NCBI GenBank assembly: GCA_036488815.1 | Contig: DASXGX010000083.1 | Location: forward strand, 8,038 to 72,037 | Direction: 5' to 3' | DNA from: Roseiarcus sp036488815 | GTDB taxonomy: Bacteria; Pseudomonadota; Alphaproteobacteria; Rhizobiales; Beijerinckiaceae | Length of the DNA: 64,000 bases | In this document: positions 60,678 to 64,000 of the stretch, one piece after another | Layout of the letters: each line of letters begins with the position of its first letter | Position numbering within the stretch: position 1 is the first letter of the stretch | Notes under the pieces: generated by a model | What the model saw: only the letters and a program-made list of their open reading frames with translations | Told to the model about the DNA's origin: nothing | The model's database searches: none | Translations under genes and position numbers: made by a program

Positions 60678-61145
60678 ATGGTTGAGATCGGCAAATCGGA
60701 AGGCGCCGTCGCGCGCGAAATGCTCACCTTCCTCATCGGGGCTCAGGAGTTCTGCATCGACGTCATGTCGGTGCGAGAAATCCGGGTCTGGACGCGCGCA
60801 ACCCCGGTGGCGCACGCGCCGGACTTCGTCTGCGGCGTCATCAATCTGCGCGGCATCGTGTTGCCGATCATCGACTTTGCGGCGCGGCTCGGCTTGCCGC
60901 CGACCGAGCCGACCACGCGGCACGCGATCCTGGTGGTTCAGATCCGCGATCAGACCGTCGGCCTGCTGGTCGAGGGCGTGTCGGAGATCCTGACGGTCAA
61001 ACAGGACGTGATCCAGCCGACCCCCGACGTCGTCGAGCAGACGGCGAAGGATTTCGTCAGCGGCATCGTCGCCATCGACGGACGGATGATCAGCCTGATC
61101 GCGCTCGACGCAATCGTGCCGTCGAGCGAACGGGAAGCGGCGTAG
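60678..61145 (+). CDS. cheW: CheW chemotaxis coupling protein
   Basis: 155 residues. FLIGAQEFCIDVMSVREI, INLRGIVLPIIDFAARLG and GLLVEGVSEILTV are CheW hallmarks. It bridges receptors to CheA. Sixty bases after the MCP on the same strand, so it should be co-expressed. A hairpin (61149-61172) follows at once. Confidence 0.97.
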   Translation: MVEIGKSEGAVAREMLTFLIGAQEFCIDVMSVREIRVWTRATPVAHAPDFVCGVINLRGIVLPIIDFAARLGLPPTEPTTRHAILVVQIRDQTVGLLVEGVSEILTVKQDVIQPTPDVVEQTAKDFVSGIVAIDGRMISLIALDAIVPSSEREAA

Positions 61146-61148
61146 ACT

Positions 61149-61172
61149 CCCTCTCCCGCTTGCGGGAGAGGG
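61149..61172. terminator. Hairpin after cheW
   Basis: CCCTCTCCCGC and GCGGGAGAGGG pair perfectly around TT; it starts four bases after the cheW stop. No T-run, so it is a terminator only by position. Confidence 0.5.
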
Positions 61173-61257
61173 CTGGGGTGAGGGACTTGGTGATTGGCCG
61201 AAGACTTGCGGCTGCTCACCGACGGCGGGTGCGAGCGGGGAAAAGGGATCCGGGCTC

Positions 61258-61337
61258 GTCAACGCTCCGTCAAGCCTTGCGTCAAATCTCCGCATGATTT
61301 CGTCAAGCGGCGTCAAGTTATGTCAAGCCACGCCAAG
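61258..61337. repeat. Phased GTCAA(G) direct repeats
   Basis: GTCAA occurs at 61258, 61269, 61281, 61302, 61312 and 61322, and the variant GCCAAG at 61332. Spacings of 10-12 or 21 bases put all copies on one face of the helix. Inverted CTTGAC follows at 61344. See findings. Confidence 0.7.
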
Positions 61338-61566
61338 GTTCCGCTTGACGCTCGCCCCTGCAATGTCAGCGGCTTAAGCCGCCGCGCCTTGACGAAAGCC
61401 GCCCCGGCGCGAATGCCTTGACGCCGCGGCCTCGCTGCGGCGCGGCGACCGAACGACAACGATACCTCGCGCTTGGCGAATCGCGAAGGATTTGTCGGGC
61501 GCGGCTCTTTGCGGAACGGGCCGAGGCGGCGTTCGCCGCGTTTCGGCAGAGAGCGCCGTGCAAATA

Positions 61567-61625
61567 GGTTGACGCACGCCGTCTTGGCCGGGCTTGTCCC
61601 GGCCATCCACGCGGCGCCTCACGAA
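61567..61625. repeat. 59-base composite repeat, copy A
   Basis: GGTTGACGCAC followed by the dispersed palindrome and GCGGCGCC-TCACGAA. Nearly identical to 63941-64000 (one substitution and one inserted base by eye). Confidence 0.85.
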
Positions 61626-62049
61626 GACCCCTATCTTTTCGTCATGCCCGGCCTTGTGCCGGGCACCCACGCTGGGCCCCGCTAGGCGTTTACGTGAAAA
61701 CGTCTTTGCGAGCGGAGCGAAGCAAACCAGCGATCGAGACCTTGCCGGGGGTCCCCTGGTCGCCTCAAGCGCGTGACGCCTCGATCTCTGGATCGCCGCG
61801 CTTCGCTCGCGATGACGACAGAGGTCCGGTTCAATCAAGGCGAGGGATGCCCTGGGGTGGAGCGCGCGGCAACTGACGAGTCTGACCTGCGGCGATTCGA
61901 TCGACGCCGCACGGTAGGCGCTTTTTGAAATTACTTTGCGGGACCGACTCTTTTGCGCAATCGCCGGAGGCGCCGATCTGCGACTGGAGCGAAAACAATC
62001 GCGCCCCATGAGGCCGAACTCTTCACCCGTCAGGCAGCAGGAGGAGACG

Positions 62050-62739
62050 ATGAAGGTCCTAATGGTCATCACCTCGCACGACCAACTGGGAAACACTGGG
62101 CGCAAGACCGGCTTCTGGCTCGAGGAGCTTGCGGCTCCCTACTATGTGTTCAAGGAGGCGGGGGCTGAGATCACGCTCGCCTCGCCGAAGGGCGGTCGTC
62201 CGCCGCTCGATCCCAAGAGCAACGACCCCGAATTCCGCACCGACCTCACGCGCCGTTTCGAGCAGGACGCCGCCGCGGAAGCGCAGCTCGACAAGACGGT
62301 TCGGCTCGACAGCGTCAAGCAGCAGGATTTCGACGCCGTCTTCTATCCCGGCGGTCACGGCCCGATGTGGGATCTCGCCGAAGATCCGAACTCGGCCAAA
62401 CTCATCGAGTCCTTCATCGCCGCCGGCAAGCCGATCGCGCTGGTGTGTCATGCGCCGGGCGTACTGCGTCACGTCAAGGCGACGGACGGCAAGCCCTTGG
62501 TTCAAGGCAAGACCGTCACCGGGTTCACCGATGGCGAGGAGGCCGCCGTCGGCCTCACCAAAGTCGTGCCCTTTCTTGTCGAAGACGAGATGCTGCGGCT
62601 CGGCGCCGTCTTTTCCAAGAAGGCGGACTGGGCGGTCCACGTGGTCAACGACGGCCTGCTGACAACAGGTCAAAATCCCGCATCCTCAGGGCCCGGCGCG
62701 AAGGCCCTCCTCGAGAAGCTCAGTGCGATGAGGAAGTGA
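62050..62739 (+). CDS. DJ-1/PfpI-family protein (Hsp31-like amidotransferase fold)
   Basis: 229 residues; GGAGGAGACG precedes ATG 62050, so the longer upstream frame is not used. The nucleophile elbow Cys is in LVCHAPG, with YPGGHGPMWDL as the conserved glycine turn and a Glu in FWLEELAAPYYVF. Residues KADWAVHVVNDGLLTTGQNPASS match the Hsp31/YhbO-type branch with 'TGQNP'. Members act as glyoxalases or chaperone-like deglycases. It precedes an LmbE gene on the same strand, 123 bases away. Confidence 0.93.
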   Translation: MKVLMVITSHDQLGNTGRKTGFWLEELAAPYYVFKEAGAEITLASPKGGRPPLDPKSNDPEFRTDLTRRFEQDAAAEAQLDKTVRLDSVKQQDFDAVFYPGGHGPMWDLAEDPNSAKLIESFIAAGKPIALVCHAPGVLRHVKATDGKPLVQGKTVTGFTDGEEAAVGLTKVVPFLVEDEMLRLGAVFSKKADWAVHVVNDGLLTTGQNPASSGPGAKALLEKLSAMRK

Positions 62740-62862
62740 GCGCAGAGGGAACGGGAGGCATGGATTCGCCTCCCCTTTTTGCGCGCTCTTCGAGGATTCT
62801 GGCAGCGGGCAGCCGAGGCTGACGGTAATCTCGACAACGACAACCCAATGAAGAGGAACCTC

Positions 62863-63672
62863 ATGCCCGCGCGCATCACCGAGTCCCGTCGACTTCTGGC
62901 CATCTCTCCCCATCTGGATGATGTGGCGCTTAGCGTCGGCGGCATCGTCGCGCGAGCGGTGGAGAACGGCGCCGACGTCGTCGTAGGAACCGTTTTTACT
63001 GGAGATAATCCTGATCCAGCGTTGTCGTCCCCTGTGATCGAAGGCCTGAACACGCTCTGGAACCTGGGTCCGTCTCCGTTTGCCTTTCGCCGAAAGGAGG
63101 ACGTCGCCGCTGTAAGCGCTTTAGGCGCTCGCGTCCTTCATGGCGGCCTCCTTGACGCCATCTATCGAACCGATCGAGCGGGCAATTGCCTCTACCCGAC
63201 CAGAACGGTCATCTTCTCTGGACCCTCCAATGAGGACGACGTTTTTCCTGCCCTGAACAAGCTCTTTGCGGATTGGATCGAGGACTTTCAACCCGACGCT
63301 GTCTTGTGTCCCTTGGCGGTGGGGCGACACGTCGATCATGTTATCGTATCGGAGAGCTTCCGGAGCATCGCTCTCGCCCGGAATTTGACCGTCTCCCTAT
63401 ACGAAGACCTTCCCTATTCCACCGGCCGTTTCCCCAAGGGATTTCCTGACTCGGTGGAAGCCGCGCTTGGCAGGACAAAGTGGACTGTCACTGATCCTGA
63501 GAGGGTTTCTGTCGACGCATCCGCAAAGATCGACGCGATTCTGAAGTACGATTCTCAAATCAGCGACCTCTTCGCCGACGCCGAGGAATTGGAGACTGTT
63601 CTCAAGCGCTACATGGCCGCGGCGAACCCGGAAGGAGACTTTTGCGAAACGATTTGGCTGACCTCGACTTGA
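62863..63672 (+). CDS. PIG-L/LmbE-family N-acetylglucosamine deacetylase-like protein
   Basis: 269 residues from ATG 62863, which follows AAGAGG at five bases; ATG 62848 upstream lacks an SD. Zinc motif SPHLDDVALSVGG (His-x-Asp-Asp) near residue 17 and GRHVDHV near 160 are the LmbE signature. EDLPYSTGRFPKG is near the active site. Members deacetylate GlcNAc-containing lipids or conjugates. The gene is less GC-rich than the surroundings. It is followed by repeats to the window end. Confidence 0.92.
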   Translation: MPARITESRRLLAISPHLDDVALSVGGIVARAVENGADVVVGTVFTGDNPDPALSSPVIEGLNTLWNLGPSPFAFRRKEDVAAVSALGARVLHGGLLDAIYRTDRAGNCLYPTRTVIFSGPSNEDDVFPALNKLFADWIEDFQPDAVLCPLAVGRHVDHVIVSESFRSIALARNLTVSLYEDLPYSTGRFPKGFPDSVEAALGRTKWTVTDPERVSVDASAKIDAILKYDSQISDLFADAEELETVLKRYMAAANPEGDFCETIWLTST

Positions 63673-63708
63673 ACGGAACCGTCTGCTTTTTTGTTGAGGC
63701 GCGGCTGC

Positions 63709-63792
63709 TGTCACCCCCGCGAAAGCGGGGGTCCAGACAACCGCCGCCGGCCTTCGTCCCTTGACTCTGGATGCCCGCTTTCGCGGGCATGA
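63709..63792. repeat. Double hairpin repeat, inverted relative to 37508
   Basis: ACCCCCGCGAAAGCGGGGGT (63714-63733) and ATGCCCGCTTTCGCGGGCAT (63772-63791). Both stems are perfect or nearly so. Confidence 0.8.
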
Positions 63793-63940
63793 CATGGGCG
63801 CCGACCGGACGATCCCGTGAGACGTTGGCCGCGTTTCGGCAGAAAGCGCCGTCGACCTGATGGAAGCCAAAACTTCCGAAGCCAAGAGGCTGTCAAAGCG
63901 GGGAGCCCGCCTGCGGCGGCGCTAGAGCCATTTGCAAATG

Positions 63941-64000
63941 GGTTGACGCACACCGTCTTGGCCGGGCTTGTCCCGGCCATCCACGCGGCGCCGTCACGAA
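63941..64000. repeat. 60-base composite repeat, copy B
   Basis: Same as 61567-61625, reaching the last base of the window, so the repeat may go on outside. Confidence 0.85.

Larger units (their letters stand above)
61146..62049. other. Large gene-free, repeat-rich region
   Basis: About 900 bases with no convincing gene. In order: a hairpin at 61149-61172; a cluster of GTCAA(G) words at 61258-61337; inverted CTTGACG words at 61344, 61388 and 61417; a CGCGTTTCGGCAG block at 61537-61559; the 59-base element 61567-61625 with a dispersed palindrome; a second palindrome (ATGCCCGGCCTTGTGCCGGGCA, 61643-61664); and GCGAGCGGAGCGAAGC sequence near 61710. The last 150 bases should contain the promoter of the DJ-1-like gene. 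Confidence 0.7.
63673..64000. other. Repeat-rich region at the window end
   Basis: 328 bases without a gene. Holds the inverted double hairpin (63709-63792), the CGCGTTTCGGCAG block (63830-63852) and the 60-base composite repeat (63941-64000). Confidence 0.7.

Overview
The window is a dense, GC-rich bacterial chromosome segment. It reads as an alphaproteobacterium of the order Hyphomicrobiales (Rhizobiales). The evidence is the FtsH N-terminus, an NdvA-type glucan exporter, DUF2865 and DUF2939 proteins, a PdhS/PleC-like histidine kinase, the CobW/WD40 pair and the abundance of short palindromic intergenic repeats. The family is not certain; a Beijerinckiaceae/Methylocystaceae-like background is a guess. 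No tRNA, rRNA, CRISPR array, insertion sequence or prophage was recognised. Most genes are chromosomal housekeeping or lifestyle genes.

Layout. 1-4.8 kb: the 3' part of an MFS exporter. Then comes a three-gene minus-strand cassette of two 149-residue membrane paralogues resembling Pycsar-type (DUF5706) effectors, separated by an HD-superfamily phosphohydrolase. A small secreted protein and a divergent class III nucleotide cyclase with TolB-like and TPR regions follow. 4.9-23 kb: glutamine amidotransferase, BASS transporter, PhyH oxygenase, xseA, DUF2865, gltX, GT21-like glycosyltransferase, Old Yellow Enzyme, WD40 protein with CobW metal GTPase, hemH-msrB, ndvA, LssY_C protein, DUF2189 and purU. 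23-30 kb: tesA-like esterase divergent from ybbA-ybbP, then an operon of metallophosphoesterase, cupredoxin, ECF sigma factor and anti-sigma factor. 30-40 kb: ftsH with a clear terminator, an MHYT-GGDEF-EAL protein, tlpA-like and argH, arfB, and leuC preceded by a probable attenuator.

40-48 kb is a TonB uptake block: a small periplasmic protein, tonB, exbD, exbB and two TonB-dependent receptors. The second receptor has a near-perfect Zur operator upstream, so zinc uptake is the likely job of at least that receptor. 48-56 kb: DUF3311 plus an MctP-like symporter, an orphan TRAP binding protein, mobA, a second class III cyclase, a beta-hydroxyacid dehydrogenase, an FkbM methyltransferase and a GST. 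56-64 kb: a histidine kinase, DUF2939, a small protein, an MCP with a C-terminal CheR-tether pentapeptide, cheW, a 0.9 kb repeat-rich gap, and a DJ-1/PfpI protein with an LmbE deacetylase, bracketed by copies of one composite repeat.

The most interesting locus is the membrane paralogue-HD-membrane paralogue cassette at 876-2556. It looks like a compact cyclic-nucleotide-type effector module not built like the described Pycsar operons. Other signals of note are the leuC leader with an extra Pro4 mini-reading frame, the helically phased GTCAA array near 61.3 kb, and the ECF/cupredoxin operon.
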